A stretch of DNA of 64,000 nt from Xenorhabdus beddingii (GCF_002127545.1 NZ_MUBK01000017.1:1-64000); one strand, 5' to 3'. Positions 47,697 through 57,548 are shown, counted from the stretch's first letter. Notes: generated by a model not told the origin, from the sequence alone. Numbers and translations: made by a program.

Positions 47697-48219
47697 TGTT
47701 TTCTTCATTTCCTGCTGTACAACTTAAGTCGCATTCTTTGATGAGAATTAAGCCATGGTTAGTGACCTTAACGCACACACGTAGTTCGTCAGGAGAAGAA
47801 CGCCAGAACTGATATGACGAGGGTCTTTCAGGCCGGGGGACCGGAAATGAAATACGCCATTTCTTATCGCCCAATTGCCTGTACTCAGCAATAATTCCGA
47901 TATAACGGGCTTCGGGAAGATTTTTTTCCACTAAGCAGTGTGTCGATTGGGAGGGGCGGATAAAGAATTGATCTTCATTTATCATTTTATCGCCTAATGT
48001 ATTTTGGGCTTTGTCTTGTAGGGCAAAAAAATCAGCAGACATAAATTCTTCATCCGATTTCAATAAAATAATGTGCATTTTTAGTGGCGCTGAATCATTT
48101 ATGCCAGCAGATGCCGTCTCGAAAATAATTTCATACGGGGGCAATTTTGCCGGTGGTGATGAACACCCGGCCATGACCATCAGAAACAGGGATAGGCATA
48201 TTCCTTTCAACCCGCACAT
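47689..48219 (-). CDS. tssJ: T6SS outer-membrane lipoprotein TssJ
   Basis: A lipoprotein of about 176 residues with the signal peptide MCGLKGICLSLFLMVMAGC (lipobox VMAGC, Cys19) followed by Ser, as expected for outer-membrane sorting. The body has PLKMHIILLKSDEEFMSADFFALQDKAQNTLGD, the TssJ/VasD pattern. It binds the periplasmic tip of TssM. The frame is open further upstream to 48300; the internal ATG at 48219 gives a normal signal peptide. A Cys-rich tail (KECDLSCTAGNEENNE) overlaps tssK. Confidence 0.9.
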   Translation of the reverse strand: MCGLKGICLSLFLMVMAGCSSPPAKLPPYEIIFETASAGINDSAPLKMHIILLKSDEEFMSADFFALQDKAQNTLGDKMINEDQFFIRPSQSTHCLVEKNLPEARYIGIIAEYRQLGDKKWRISFPVPRPERPSSYQFWRSSPDELRVCVKVTNHGLILIKECDLSCTAGNEENNE

Positions 48220-48348
48220 GATTGAATTCAACCTGTTGGTTGGGATTTTTTTTCTTAAGGATTTTCTTAATGTATCGTGTATTGTCATAACGTTCGCCAA
48301 GATATGTTTGGTATAACTGGCTGTTTATACGGCGAAAAAATAAAGAAT

Positions 48349-48744
48349 TCAGGCGGCGGTAATAAGAATTTTTGTTTGGCTGGGCACAATGCGGGCGCCC
48401 ACGGCATTAGTCGAATTTTGCAGGGTTGAACTCGACAAGCGGGTTGCGGGTAATCCTTTGATTAAGACAGAGTTGGCGCCCAGGGTATGACGGGAGGGAC
48501 CCATGACAGTGCCGGAAGCCGCACCACAATTAATCCCGGCGTTATCTCCCGTTGTGATGGGAATGGTGGTTGCCAAATTATGTGCCGGACAACCGACAAA
48601 CAGGATGTTGAGCGCATTACTGATGCCACTTGTGGCCTGTGCCATATTGGGATAAGGGATCGGTACTGATGACCAACCGATTGGCGTTAAGCAGACATCG
48701 GGAGTGGCCAGATCCATTCCACCCCCTTGCGTATTGGCAAACAT
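48349..48744 (-). CDS. PAAR-like spike-tip protein (DUF4150)
   Basis: A 131-residue protein of the DUF4150/PAAR-like type: FANTQGGGMDLATPDVCLTPIGWSSVPIPYPNMAQ, and then GASSGTVMGPSRHTLGANSVLIKGLPATR-like repeats. Such proteins cap the VgrG spike and may carry effectors. No toxin domain is fused to it. It lies 13 bases after the DUF3540 gene, with GAGGAGAAG before the ATG. Confidence 0.88.
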   Translation of the reverse strand: MFANTQGGGMDLATPDVCLTPIGWSSVPIPYPNMAQATSGISNALNILFVGCPAHNLATTIPITTGDNAGINCGAASGTVMGPSRHTLGANSVLIKGLPATRLSSSTLQNSTNAVGARIVPSQTKILITAA

Positions 48745-48756
48745 AATCTCTTCTCC

Positions 48757-49389
48757 TCAGCCGATATGAATTTGTTCAGCATCAATTTTAGTGATTGCCT
48801 TGGCAGAAACGACGGTATTTTGGGCATGTAACCGCGCATAGCTTTCAGCTTGCATATCCAATTGACCGGCATGAACTTTCTCTGTTTGTGTTGTATGACG
48901 AAATAACCTATTGCTCAGTTGGGTGACGGTTTGCCAGAGCGATTCAAACTGGCTGCCCACCAAACGGACGGTCGATATCCATGCTGACAGGGATCTTCCA
49001 CTGTATTGCATTTCATCAACGTGGCAGCTTCCCCTGTTGGCCGTGACAGTTAATTCATCGCCCTTCATGTTCAAATTGCCGTGGGATGTGATAGTCAGAT
49101 CGCCGGGCACGCTGATTTCAGAGAGAGTTTGTGGTTCCATGCGTTCTAAGATGGCTAAAATCCAGAGTTGATCATCGATTTGTGTCATTAAAACCGTGTC
49201 TCCCAGAATGGGGGCCAATAGGCAACTGGCAGCCCGGCGGCAATGCCAACCCCGATTATTCTTGCTCTCCACCCTAAAATGGCCATCCTGAAGGAGTCTG
49301 ACAATCTGTCCGGTCATCTGCTGCACAGGTTCGGTCGTCAGGGGAGGAACAAAAGGATATGAGGCAAGAGCATAAGAATGTTTCGTCAT
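48757..49389 (-). CDS. DUF3540 protein of the T6SS spike module
   Basis: A 210-residue protein resembling DUF3540 members found beside DUF2169 and DUF4150 genes in T6SS loci. The N-terminal half has a small beta fold (VESKNNRGWHCRRAASCLLAPILGDTVLM), and the C-terminal half shows beta-helix-like SVPGDLTITSHGNLNMKGDELTV repeats similar to the VgrG tail. The exact role is not known; a spike adaptor function is likely from context. AGGAGA precedes the ATG. Confidence 0.85.
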   Translation of the reverse strand: MTKHSYALASYPFVPPLTTEPVQQMTGQIVRLLQDGHFRVESKNNRGWHCRRAASCLLAPILGDTVLMTQIDDQLWILAILERMEPQTLSEISVPGDLTITSHGNLNMKGDELTVTANRGSCHVDEMQYSGRSLSAWISTVRLVGSQFESLWQTVTQLSNRLFRHTTQTEKVHAGQLDMQAESYARLHAQNTVVSAKAITKIDAEQIHIG

Positions 49390-49403
49390 TTAGATTCTCC
49401 TGA

Positions 49404-50471
49404 TTAAATCTTATTATGTTGCATACTCCACGCTTCAGCAGCGAATAGCTCAGGATCATTTTCCAGAATACCTTGGCGGTCAGAGAATAGGGTTCCAACC
49501 TGTTGCGCGCGATGAAAAAGTGTTCTCATAAAGTGAGCTGTGCGGAAATCACTGTGGTTGACGTTGGCATAGGAAAGGTCGGCATAAGTCATATTGCAAC
49601 CCATAAATTGGGCGTTCTCGGCACGCACTTTGTGCATGATGGCCAGTGGAAGCTGACTGTGGCGGAAATCAGCAGATTCAAGGCAGGCACCGATAAAAAT
49701 GGCCTGTTCAAACAGGCTGTTTTTGCAACAGGCGCGGGTTAAATCCGCTTCGGTAAATAACGCCTGAGTTGCATTGACATTGGAGAGTTGGGCATCCTGT
49801 AAAACCGCGCCTTTGAAATTGCAATGAGTTATTATGGCGTGATTGAAATTGGCTTTCTCAAGTTGGCTATGGGTGAATTGGCACGTGTTAATGATTTGTT
49901 TGTGGAAATTTTGTTCACGCAGGTCACATTCAAAAAAAATCACTTTGGTCAATTCACTGGCAGAAAAATCGGTTGTCCGTAAATCCTGATGAAGAAAAGT
50001 CACCAGAGATAAATAGCCATGACTCAATTTTACCTGCTCCATGGATGAGTCAAGAAAGGTGATGCGGTCAAGATGACTGTGGCTAAAATCAGCACATTGC
50101 AGGGCACAGGCTGAAAATAGTGTGCTGTTCTGTTTTGTCGCCGTAAATTGGGTTTTTTTTAAAACCGACTGATTGAATATATTGTTTATCAATGTGCTGT
50201 TATCGAAAATAGCCCGTCCCAGATGACACTGCTCAAACACGTTTTGCTCAAGGGTAGCCGAATTGAACGTGGCTTCTTCTATCTGGCATTGCGTAAAAAT
50301 GGATTCTTTGAGTACCACATGGGAAAAATCGGCACCGGAAAAATCGACTTCGTTAAAGATCGCGCCAGATAAATCACGATGGGTCAGTGAGACGTTTTTC
50401 AGACTGACTTTTTCAATATTCTCACCTTGTTTGATTTTCTCCACTAATTCGTCTGCGGTGAGTAAGTTCAT
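49404..50471 (-). CDS. Pentapeptide-repeat protein of the T6SS spike module
   Basis: A 355-residue protein consisting almost wholly of pentapeptide repeats of the A(D/N)(L/F)xx type from about residue 25 (LSGAIFNEVDFSGADFSHV, and so on), which fold into a right-handed quadrilateral beta-helix. The start ATG overlaps the stop of the DUF2169 gene (ATGA), showing translational coupling. Pentapeptide partners recur in this kind of module. A direct effector role is not shown. Confidence 0.88.
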   Translation of the reverse strand: MNLLTADELVEKIKQGENIEKVSLKNVSLTHRDLSGAIFNEVDFSGADFSHVVLKESIFTQCQIEEATFNSATLEQNVFEQCHLGRAIFDNSTLINNIFNQSVLKKTQFTATKQNSTLFSACALQCADFSHSHLDRITFLDSSMEQVKLSHGYLSLVTFLHQDLRTTDFSASELTKVIFFECDLREQNFHKQIINTCQFTHSQLEKANFNHAIITHCNFKGAVLQDAQLSNVNATQALFTEADLTRACCKNSLFEQAIFIGACLESADFRHSQLPLAIMHKVRAENAQFMGCNMTYADLSYANVNHSDFRTAHFMRTLFHRAQQVGTLFSDRQGILENDPELFAAEAWSMQHNKI

Positions 50472-53059
50472 ATCACGTCCTTATTCCGTTTAGGCAAAGT
50501 CTTGGTACGCTTAATATAAGCATCCGTAATGGACGTTGAATCACTGATGATGGATTGGGACATATCGGTACGGAATAGATTGGCTTCCCGTAAATCTGTA
50601 TTGTTGAAGTTGCATTTCTGCATCATGGCGCTCATCAGATTGGCATTATTCAGCAAAGCCCCTTGGAAATTGGTTCTGATAAACAGGCTTTTTGCTGCAT
50701 CAAGGTACTGCATATCAGCGAATTGGCAGTCGGCTTCACTGAGATCACTGTTATTCAGGGTCGCGGCATAAAATTTAGCCTTAACCAGCGGCATTTGGCG
50801 CAAGTTGCACTCTGTCAAGGTCGCATGGCTGAAATCGGCTTGATTAAGCTCACTGTCCATGGCAAATGCGCAGGTCAGTAATTTGGCTGAGAGAAACCGG
50901 CTCCCGTTTGCCTCCGTTTCCACCCATGTACAACTTTCCAGTTCGGCATGATCAAAAACCGCCTGTGCCAGCTTGCATTGAATAAAAGACACTTTATGCA
51001 GATTGGCATGGTTGAACTTAAGTGCAGGCAGTTCAAGCTCCATCAGCGTACAGTTTTTCCATTGTGAATAGGCGAAATCGCACTGGGTAATAAAGAGTTG
51101 TTGCAGGGATAGGCCGGTCAATATGGCCTGATGAAAGCGGCAACGATCAAACCGGGTTTCTTGCAGTTGTGTTTCTTCAAAACTGGCTGCCGAAAAGTCA
51201 CTCTGCTCACATTTAGCCAGAACCAGACTGGCTTTATCCAGTCTGGCTCCACGTAGCGAAGCATGGCCAATCTCTGTTCTGGCGAGCATGGCTTCGCGGA
51301 AATCGGCATCATCCAGTTGGCAATGATTTAAACAGGCACTCTCCAACAAAGTTCGAGTGAAATTGGCTCCCCGCAGATCCATGCCGGACAAATCCGCGCC
51401 GGTAAAATCCATGCCACTGAAATCTCCCCCTTGCTGCATGATATTGTGTACGCGTTTTCGAATAATCTGTGACAGGCTGCCGGTTAAACGTAGGGCAGGG
51501 GCCTGTTGTTGGACTGAGAACAAGTACATGGTGTGTATTGATTGTTCCATTTGAGCCAGCGTTTGATCACTGAATCCCATTTTTTGTTGCTGTTGCCGTA
51601 AGGTATCCCGCATCCGATGCAGACTCTCCGGACCTCTGGCCTGAGTTTCCATCAACTTTTCAATATCAATACCTTGTTCTTTTGCCTTGGCCGTCATTTC
51701 TGCTTTTTTCAACCCTGCTTCAGCCTGTTTGTTGGCCGTATATTGTTCGAGTTTTTCCACAAATTCGGGTAATTCATCCAGCTTGGACGGGGAAGCAAAA
51801 GGGGGTTCTGTTTCTGCCGGGATCACAGTATTGATATCGATACCCTGTTTAGCCAATATTTCCTGTTGCTGTTCACGCAGGCGTCTTTCACGATTTTGAA
51901 AGTTGTTCTGTAACGGGGAATTTCTTTCTGGCTGTTCCGTATCCAGCCACGGACCGATAATTTCTTCCGGAATGAGATCTTTTTCCCGAAAGGCATACAG
52001 AGCGCCTTTTTCTTTATCCATGCGTTGCGCAAGAACATGCAGATAATGGCTCTCTGGGCGGGGCTTATCATGCAGTTCCAGTGCCGATATCATTTGCAGG
52101 ACATCCTTGGCATCATCTTCATTCACTTGTGCGCTGCCATGCCAAATTAAGATCATTTGTTCCAGATGAGGAAAGAACCACACGGTGGTGTTGCGCATGA
52201 CGACTTCTTCAAAAATCTCTTCATCAAGGCGTAACCGTTTGATAAAACAACGGGCGTTCCAGGAGGGTAACACGCCTTCCTGTAACGGTTTTTCCGGATG
52301 CATATTCCAAATCCGCCATTTGGCCTGTTCTGGCAGGGTAGCATTTTCCTCCCACCACTGATCCTTTGGCGCCGCATTGAATAACCGCCAATCGATATCA
52401 TGGGAAAAACCGGGAAATTCGTTTTCCAACCATGCGTTATCGTATTTTTTTCCAATCCGGGTAAATCGGCATGGCCAGACAAAATCCAGGGGGCAAAAAC
52501 TGGCCGGAGTGGGTACTTCCTGCTGTGAGGCTAAGTGACGTTGCGATATTAGCTGATTGTGCAGCGTTTCAATATTGGGCAGGCGGTGAATTTTCAGCCC
52601 ATTTTCCAGATCTTCAGGAGTAAAGCCGATGCCGTGTGGATTATCCTGATAGTCTTGACCGCCAAAAGCCCGGCTCCAATCCAGGCGCATCTGTTCAAAC
52701 GGCTGTGGCTTTGAAGGGCTATCATCCACCCAATAACGGTCGCCAAAAGCCACTAAGGTCTTTTCTAATTCCTCTATCTGAATACGGGCAAGACACGAAG
52801 TTTTATCTGCCTGATGGTGAGTGTAGGCATATCCGGTTGCCAAAAATTCAGCACAGGGTTTAGGCATGGCGAGATCGACAATGCCGTTACAGGTTTCCAG
52901 TTCACTTTCAGCAAGCTGCCAAAGTTCGGCTTCCGGGCGTACCCGTGGAGTTGAACCCATATCAACCAACGCCATCGCAGAGATCCCGAGATGATTTTTT
53001 TGCAACCAGCGATAAGGCCGATAAAGCATACTTAAACGCAGGGGTTTGATGATTTTCAT
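50468..53059 (-). CDS. DUF2169 adaptor fused to pentapeptide repeats
   Basis: An 863-residue two-part protein. The first 330 or so residues match the DUF2169 family (YRWLQKNHLGISAMALVDM, FGDRYWVDDSPSKPQPFEQMRLDWSRAFGG, CRFTRIGKKYDNAWLENEFPG). DUF2169 proteins act as loading chaperones for T6SS effectors in other bacteria. A charged helical region (residues about 390-510) follows, and then pentapeptide repeats from about 560 to 850 (GMDFTGADLSGMDLRGANF). It lies 23 bases after vgrG, as expected of a spike-loading factor. Confidence 0.9.
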   Translation of the reverse strand: MKIIKPLRLSMLYRPYRWLQKNHLGISAMALVDMGSTPRVRPEAELWQLAESELETCNGIVDLAMPKPCAEFLATGYAYTHHQADKTSCLARIQIEELEKTLVAFGDRYWVDDSPSKPQPFEQMRLDWSRAFGGQDYQDNPHGIGFTPEDLENGLKIHRLPNIETLHNQLISQRHLASQQEVPTPASFCPLDFVWPCRFTRIGKKYDNAWLENEFPGFSHDIDWRLFNAAPKDQWWEENATLPEQAKWRIWNMHPEKPLQEGVLPSWNARCFIKRLRLDEEIFEEVVMRNTTVWFFPHLEQMILIWHGSAQVNEDDAKDVLQMISALELHDKPRPESHYLHVLAQRMDKEKGALYAFREKDLIPEEIIGPWLDTEQPERNSPLQNNFQNRERRLREQQQEILAKQGIDINTVIPAETEPPFASPSKLDELPEFVEKLEQYTANKQAEAGLKKAEMTAKAKEQGIDIEKLMETQARGPESLHRMRDTLRQQQQKMGFSDQTLAQMEQSIHTMYLFSVQQQAPALRLTGSLSQIIRKRVHNIMQQGGDFSGMDFTGADLSGMDLRGANFTRTLLESACLNHCQLDDADFREAMLARTEIGHASLRGARLDKASLVLAKCEQSDFSAASFEETQLQETRFDRCRFHQAILTGLSLQQLFITQCDFAYSQWKNCTLMELELPALKFNHANLHKVSFIQCKLAQAVFDHAELESCTWVETEANGSRFLSAKLLTCAFAMDSELNQADFSHATLTECNLRQMPLVKAKFYAATLNNSDLSEADCQFADMQYLDAAKSLFIRTNFQGALLNNANLMSAMMQKCNFNNTDLREANLFRTDMSQSIISDSTSITDAYIKRTKTLPKRNKDVI

Positions 53060-53082
53060 TGAGATCCTGATAGAGAGAGTTA

Positions 53083-55230
53083 TTAACTGAATAAAGTTAA
53101 CTGACTGGAGCTTAGCAAGATCTGTGCTGCGGTAAAATAAGCTGCTACTTTTTCAAGTTTCACCTTTATATCTTTCAAAGATATTTCAGAAAGATCCTTA
53201 GACACTTTTTCGGCATAGAGCGATATACCCGTGACACTGCTATTCATACCAGTTAGGCTAAAGACGTTACCATTAATGGATTCTGCTGCTCCGGTAATAC
53301 TAAAATTGTGTCCTGCAATGTTCTGTCTAGAGCCAAGCGTGTTAAAAATAGAAGCAGGGCACACTATTTCCACATTCGTATCGCTTTTTATCGTAATAAG
53401 GCTGGGACTTGAGATCAGGGTCGGACCGGTAATATTTTGTATCCAGCTTCCCTTAATGGTTGCGTTTAAATTTCCCTTAAGTGAGTAGGTATCTCCGCCG
53501 CTGATCTCAGTATTTCGCCCTTTTTTGATGGTTTCTTGCTGACCCGTTTTGACCGTTAATGTGTCTTTGCCGTCAATGGTCGTGTCATGGTTGGCTCTAT
53601 AGGTAAAGTTGGCATCCCCGATCACGGTGTCTTGTTGTTGTTGCCTTATTTCAGTCGTGCGATTTCCATCAATAGTGACTTTTTTATCTTTTTCCACTGA
53701 GATATTCATGTCACGTTCAGCATGCAGATCGAATAACTCGTTATTTGGCTCATCATCTAAAAAGAGATAATTTGCCTGATCATGCTTACCGCCTTTCGTG
53801 TTTGACATAATGCCGGCCCGGGTTTCATGCTTGGGCAGCTCCCACGGGGGCATATTCTCATTATTGTAGGTACAGCCGATAACCAAAGGCTTATCCGGGT
53901 CGCCATTGACGAAACTAATAATCACTTCTTCGCCGACACGAGGAATCGATACACTGCCATAGCGCCAGCCAGCCCAATGGGTTGCAACACGTATCCAGCA
54001 GGAGCGGGTATCATCATGTTTATCATCCCTGTCCCAACGGAATTTCACCTTGATCCGACCGTATTTGTCAGTCCATACCTGTTTACCTTTGGGACCGGTG
54101 ACCACGGCGGTTTCAAGGCCGGTGACCTTTGGCCACGGTGTCACGGCAGCCGGTTTCCAATGCGTGTTAGCGGGGATCGCTTCAAATTGAACGATATTTC
54201 CCTGTTTATCCGGCGTGTGGAAAAAATGGTGAGATGCATAAGACGCTTCATAAAGCGCATAGTGTACACCGATGATGAGGTAGTTGCCGTGGTTATCACC
54301 TTTGATATTATTGGGTAGCGATAGCGTGAAAGTATGGCCTGGCGCCATGCCCAGTACATTGCCTTTTCCATCAATCAGCTCACTTTTTGCCTCAAAGGCC
54401 TGTTGACGTACCTTGGCATAAAACTGCCCTTGCTCGTGTTCGACATAACGTCCGGGCCAGTTGAATATCTCAGTGTCACTAATGGAACTGGCAGGCGTCT
54501 GGGCGGTGGTAAATAATTTAGCCCTCGGTTTGCGGAAGTTGTAGTCATCAAGACTATAGCTATTGGGAATGGTGACGCTACAGACATTCCAATTATCAAT
54601 ATGTTCTGGTGAACTTTTTCTCGAATGACAGGCATTGATATATTTAATTTCTTTATAGCCGGGCATGGGCTGATGTGATTGAGGCGAGTCCACCAAAATC
54701 AGGGTATGGTTTGCCATATCATGTTTGAAATAGTAATAAATTCCCTCATGTTCCATCAGCCGGTGAATAAAGTCGAAGTCAGTTTCATTATGTTTGACGC
54801 AATATTCCCATGTGCGGTATTTTTCGGTTAATTGATTTTCAAAGAGAATGCCGGCTTTACTCAAGACTTCTGCCAGAATATCGGGCACGGTTTTATTTTG
54901 CCAAATACTGTAACCCATTCTTTGGTTCAACTCCCATAACTTGGGTCTTATGGTCGCGGTATATAAATAGAAATCTTCATCATCTTTGTTGAAGGGAGCA
55001 TAGGCTATTTTTTCTATATAACCACTTAAATATCGTGGGGCTGTTGACTTGTTTTTTATTTCCACAGTCAGAATAGTATTATGGAGAGAGATGGGATCGG
55101 ATAATTTCTTTTTACTTAATAACTGAACTTCAAACGCATAAGATTCTGATAACCTTTCTACTCCTACCAGCGATTTGAAATATAAAGATTTTCCGGACAA
55201 CGAAGAGTGTGCAATAAACTGTCTTTCCAT
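53083..55230 (-). CDS. vgrG: T6SS spike protein VgrG (TssI)
   Basis: A 715-residue VgrG: a gp27-like N-terminal part (YAFEVQLLSKKKL, EHEGIYYYFKHD, then RAKLFTTAQTP), the gp5-OB domain with the DKYGRIKVKFRWDRD and CWIRVATHWAG signatures, and a beta-helical tail of about 220 residues rich in T/G repeats. No extra C-terminal toxin domain follows. AAGGAAA precedes the ATG. It is the first gene of the T6SS locus. Confidence 0.96.
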   Translation of the reverse strand: MERQFIAHSSLSGKSLYFKSLVGVERLSESYAFEVQLLSKKKLSDPISLHNTILTVEIKNKSTAPRYLSGYIEKIAYAPFNKDDEDFYLYTATIRPKLWELNQRMGYSIWQNKTVPDILAEVLSKAGILFENQLTEKYRTWEYCVKHNETDFDFIHRLMEHEGIYYYFKHDMANHTLILVDSPQSHQPMPGYKEIKYINACHSRKSSPEHIDNWNVCSVTIPNSYSLDDYNFRKPRAKLFTTAQTPASSISDTEIFNWPGRYVEHEQGQFYAKVRQQAFEAKSELIDGKGNVLGMAPGHTFTLSLPNNIKGDNHGNYLIIGVHYALYEASYASHHFFHTPDKQGNIVQFEAIPANTHWKPAAVTPWPKVTGLETAVVTGPKGKQVWTDKYGRIKVKFRWDRDDKHDDTRSCWIRVATHWAGWRYGSVSIPRVGEEVIISFVNGDPDKPLVIGCTYNNENMPPWELPKHETRAGIMSNTKGGKHDQANYLFLDDEPNNELFDLHAERDMNISVEKDKKVTIDGNRTTEIRQQQQDTVIGDANFTYRANHDTTIDGKDTLTVKTGQQETIKKGRNTEISGGDTYSLKGNLNATIKGSWIQNITGPTLISSPSLITIKSDTNVEIVCPASIFNTLGSRQNIAGHNFSITGAAESINGNVFSLTGMNSSVTGISLYAEKVSKDLSEISLKDIKVKLEKVAAYFTAAQILLSSSQLTLFS

Positions 55231-55927
55231 AAAATTTCCTTACTCTTACCTAATAGCTACCGCATATTCCTTGTTATTCAAGGAATAAACAAAAATTTGG
55301 CGCAATAATGTAGGGTGATGATTTCTCTGATAACCTGATAATAGTTAAGCATAAGGTTTATTATTTGTAATTATTGAGTGCGGTCTTGTTTATGGAATAT
55401 ATAAGTTTATTTTTATTGTTCAGAAGGGAGGCTACGTATCTATTTATTAAATAAGGTTTTTTAAAGACAGGATCTTTGTTTAAGAATAGTGGTATAAAAA
55501 ATAGGTGTATTCAAGCCATTATTTTAGGATTTTAATTTATAACTAATTAATATTTATAATGTTAATTGGTGTGGGTGAAATTGGCGTGGGAAGTTGATCG
55601 TTTTGTGAGATAAATATTTTGAAGCGGATAGACAAAGTTTTTATCCATAAATTATTTTTTCCAAAAAACACTTGGCTTAAATAAAGTGTTAGTTATTTTA
55701 ATGATTTGATTATCTTTTCCTGATGTAAGGTATAATTTATGGGTAATGATTATCAGCTCGAAAGTGTGCCGTGTTTGGCAAAACGGGATGAAGCCGGGTG
55801 AGTGAGTGCTGTCAACAAAGATGCTGCTTGAAGTATGATAGGCATATATTGAATTGATTTTGTTGGCCTAATCTCTTTACACCTTTTATTATGTTTATTT
55901 CATAAAAATCAATTTTAGAATAATACC
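55231..55927. other. Intergenic promoter region between the T6SS locus and murJ
   Basis: About 700 AT-rich bases with no gene. It must contain the divergent promoters of the T6SS locus and murJ. An inverted repeat lies just upstream of vgrG (see separate entry). A partial Fur-box-like sequence GGTAATGATTATCAGCTCG (55741-55759, 12 of 19 matches to consensus by eye) lies about 170 bases before murJ. I found no clear sigma-54 site. Confidence 0.45.
55265..55287 (-). promoter_or_regulatory. Inverted repeat in the vgrG leader
   Basis: TATTCCTTG at 55265-55273 pairs perfectly with CAAGGAATA at 55279-55287 around TTATT, about 35 bases before the vgrG ATG. It could be an operator of a dimeric regulator or a leader hairpin of the T6SS transcript. 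Confidence 0.55.
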
Positions 55928-57463
55928 ATGAATTTACTCAAATCACTGGCTGCGGTCAGCTCAATGACGATGTTCTCTCGCGTTCTGGGCTTTATTCGTG
56001 ATGCCATCATTGCCCGTATCTTTGGCGCTGGCGTGGCGACGGATGCTTTTTTCGTTGCTTTCAAACTTCCTAACCTGTTGCGCCGTATTTTTGCTGAGGG
56101 GGCTTTTTCGCAGGCATTTGTGCCTATTCTTGCGGAATATAAGAATCAGCAGGGGGATGAGGCCACCCGCACCTTTATCGCGTATGTATCAGGGATATTG
56201 ACACTGATTTTGGCGATCGTCACGGTGATTGGGATAATTGCCGCGCCTTGGGTCATTTACGTGACTGCACCGGGTTTTACCGATACACCGGATAAATTTG
56301 CCTTAACCCGTGATCTGCTCAGAATTACTTTTCCCTACATCTTTTTGATCTCTCTGGCTTCTTTGGCGGGCGCGATCCTCAATACGTGGAATCGCTTTTC
56401 TGTGCCTGCTTTCGCGCCAACATTGCTCAATGTCAGTATGATCACCTTTTCGCTGTTTGTGGCGCCCTACTGTAATCCACCCGTGATGGCATTGGGCTGG
56501 GCAGTGATTGCCGGCGGTATTTTGCAGTTGGTTTATCAACTTCCTCACCTGAAAAAAATCGGTATGCTGGTATTGCCACGGGTTTCTTTCCGTGACAGCG
56601 GTGTGTGGCGGGTTATCCGCCAGATGGGGCCGGCTATTCTGGGGGTTTCAGTCAGCCAAATCTCATTAATCATTAATACCATTTTCGCTTCGTTTCTGGT
56701 TTCTGGCTCCGTTTCGTGGATGTATTACGCTGACCGTTTAATGGAGTTGCCTTCGGGTGTGCTGGGCGTGGCATTGGGAACCATTCTGCTGCCCTCATTG
56801 GCAAAAAGTTTTTCCAGTGGGGATCACGCGGAATACAGAAGGTTAATGGATTGGGGATTGCGCCTGTGTTTTTTATTGGCTTTGCCTTGTGCGGTGGCGT
56901 TGGGCATTTTGGCGAAACCCTTGACCGTGGCACTCTTTCAATACGGTAATTTTTCTGCCTTTGATGCAGAGATGACTCAACGGGCATTAATCGCTTACTG
57001 TTTTGGTCTGATGGGATTAATTGTGGTTAAAATTCTCGCGCCGGGTTTTTACGCCCGCCAGGATATTAAAACCCCGGTCAGGATTGCGATTGTCACCTTG
57101 ATCTTAACGCAGTTAATGAATCTGGCTTTTATTGGTTCATTGAAACATGCCGGATTAGCACTTTCGATCGGTTTGGCGGCCTGTTTCAATGCCAGTATGC
57201 TCTACTGGCAATTGCGCAAGCGTGAAATTTTCAAGCCACTGGCCGGATGGGGCATCTTCCTGTTGAAACTGGTGGTGGCAATTGCGGTCATGGTTGGCGT
57301 ATTGCTGACGATATTATGGTTTATGCCTGCCTGGGAACAGGGCAATATGGCCTTTCGCATGTTACGGTTGATGGGGGTTGTGATTGCAGGTGCCGGTAGT
57401 TATTTTGCGGCGCTGGCTTTGATGGGATTCAGGCTGAAAGATTTTGCCCAACGGGGATTATAG
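55928..57463 (+). CDS. murJ: Lipid II flippase MurJ (MviN)
   Basis: A 511-residue, 14-segment inner-membrane protein that flips lipid II for peptidoglycan synthesis. The start [27 protein letters not shown], then [37 protein letters not shown], is diagnostic, including the essential arginines near the N-terminus. In E. coli the gene follows mviM; here its upstream neighbour is the divergent T6SS locus. The ribosome site is weak (GAATAATACC). Confidence 0.97.
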   Translation: MNLLKSLAAVSSMTMFSRVLGFIRDAIIARIFGAGVATDAFFVAFKLPNLLRRIFAEGAFSQAFVPILAEYKNQQGDEATRTFIAYVSGILTLILAIVTVIGIIAAPWVIYVTAPGFTDTPDKFALTRDLLRITFPYIFLISLASLAGAILNTWNRFSVPAFAPTLLNVSMITFSLFVAPYCNPPVMALGWAVIAGGILQLVYQLPHLKKIGMLVLPRVSFRDSGVWRVIRQMGPAILGVSVSQISLIINTIFASFLVSGSVSWMYYADRLMELPSGVLGVALGTILLPSLAKSFSSGDHAEYRRLMDWGLRLCFLLALPCAVALGILAKPLTVALFQYGNFSAFDAEMTQRALIAYCFGLMGLIVVKILAPGFYARQDIKTPVRIAIVTLILTQLMNLAFIGSLKHAGLALSIGLAACFNASMLYWQLRKREIFKPLAGWGIFLLKLVVAIAVMVGVLLTILWFMPAWEQGNMAFRMLRLMGVVIAGAGSYFAALALMGFRLKDFAQRGL

Positions 57464-57468
57464 TGAGT

Positions 57469-57537
57469 GGTATTTAAAAAATAAGGGTGTTTGAAAAAAA
57501 CATAGGTATTTAAAAAAAAGGTATTTGAAAAAATATC
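57469..57537. repeat. Degenerate GGTATTTRAAAAAA direct repeats after murJ
   Basis: Four units starting at 57469, 57486, 57505 and 57520, each GGT(A/G)TTT(A/G) followed by six to eight A, with 15-19 base spacing. They fill the short space between the murJ stop and the argS terminator. Confidence 0.75.
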
Positions 57538-57548
57538 GTAAGTAGAAA

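Noticed and set aside
53083-55230. Evolved VgrG with effector domain
   Set aside because: The C-terminal 200 or so residues continue the beta-helix repeat pattern and end in a short hydrophobic tail; no enzyme motif is visible.
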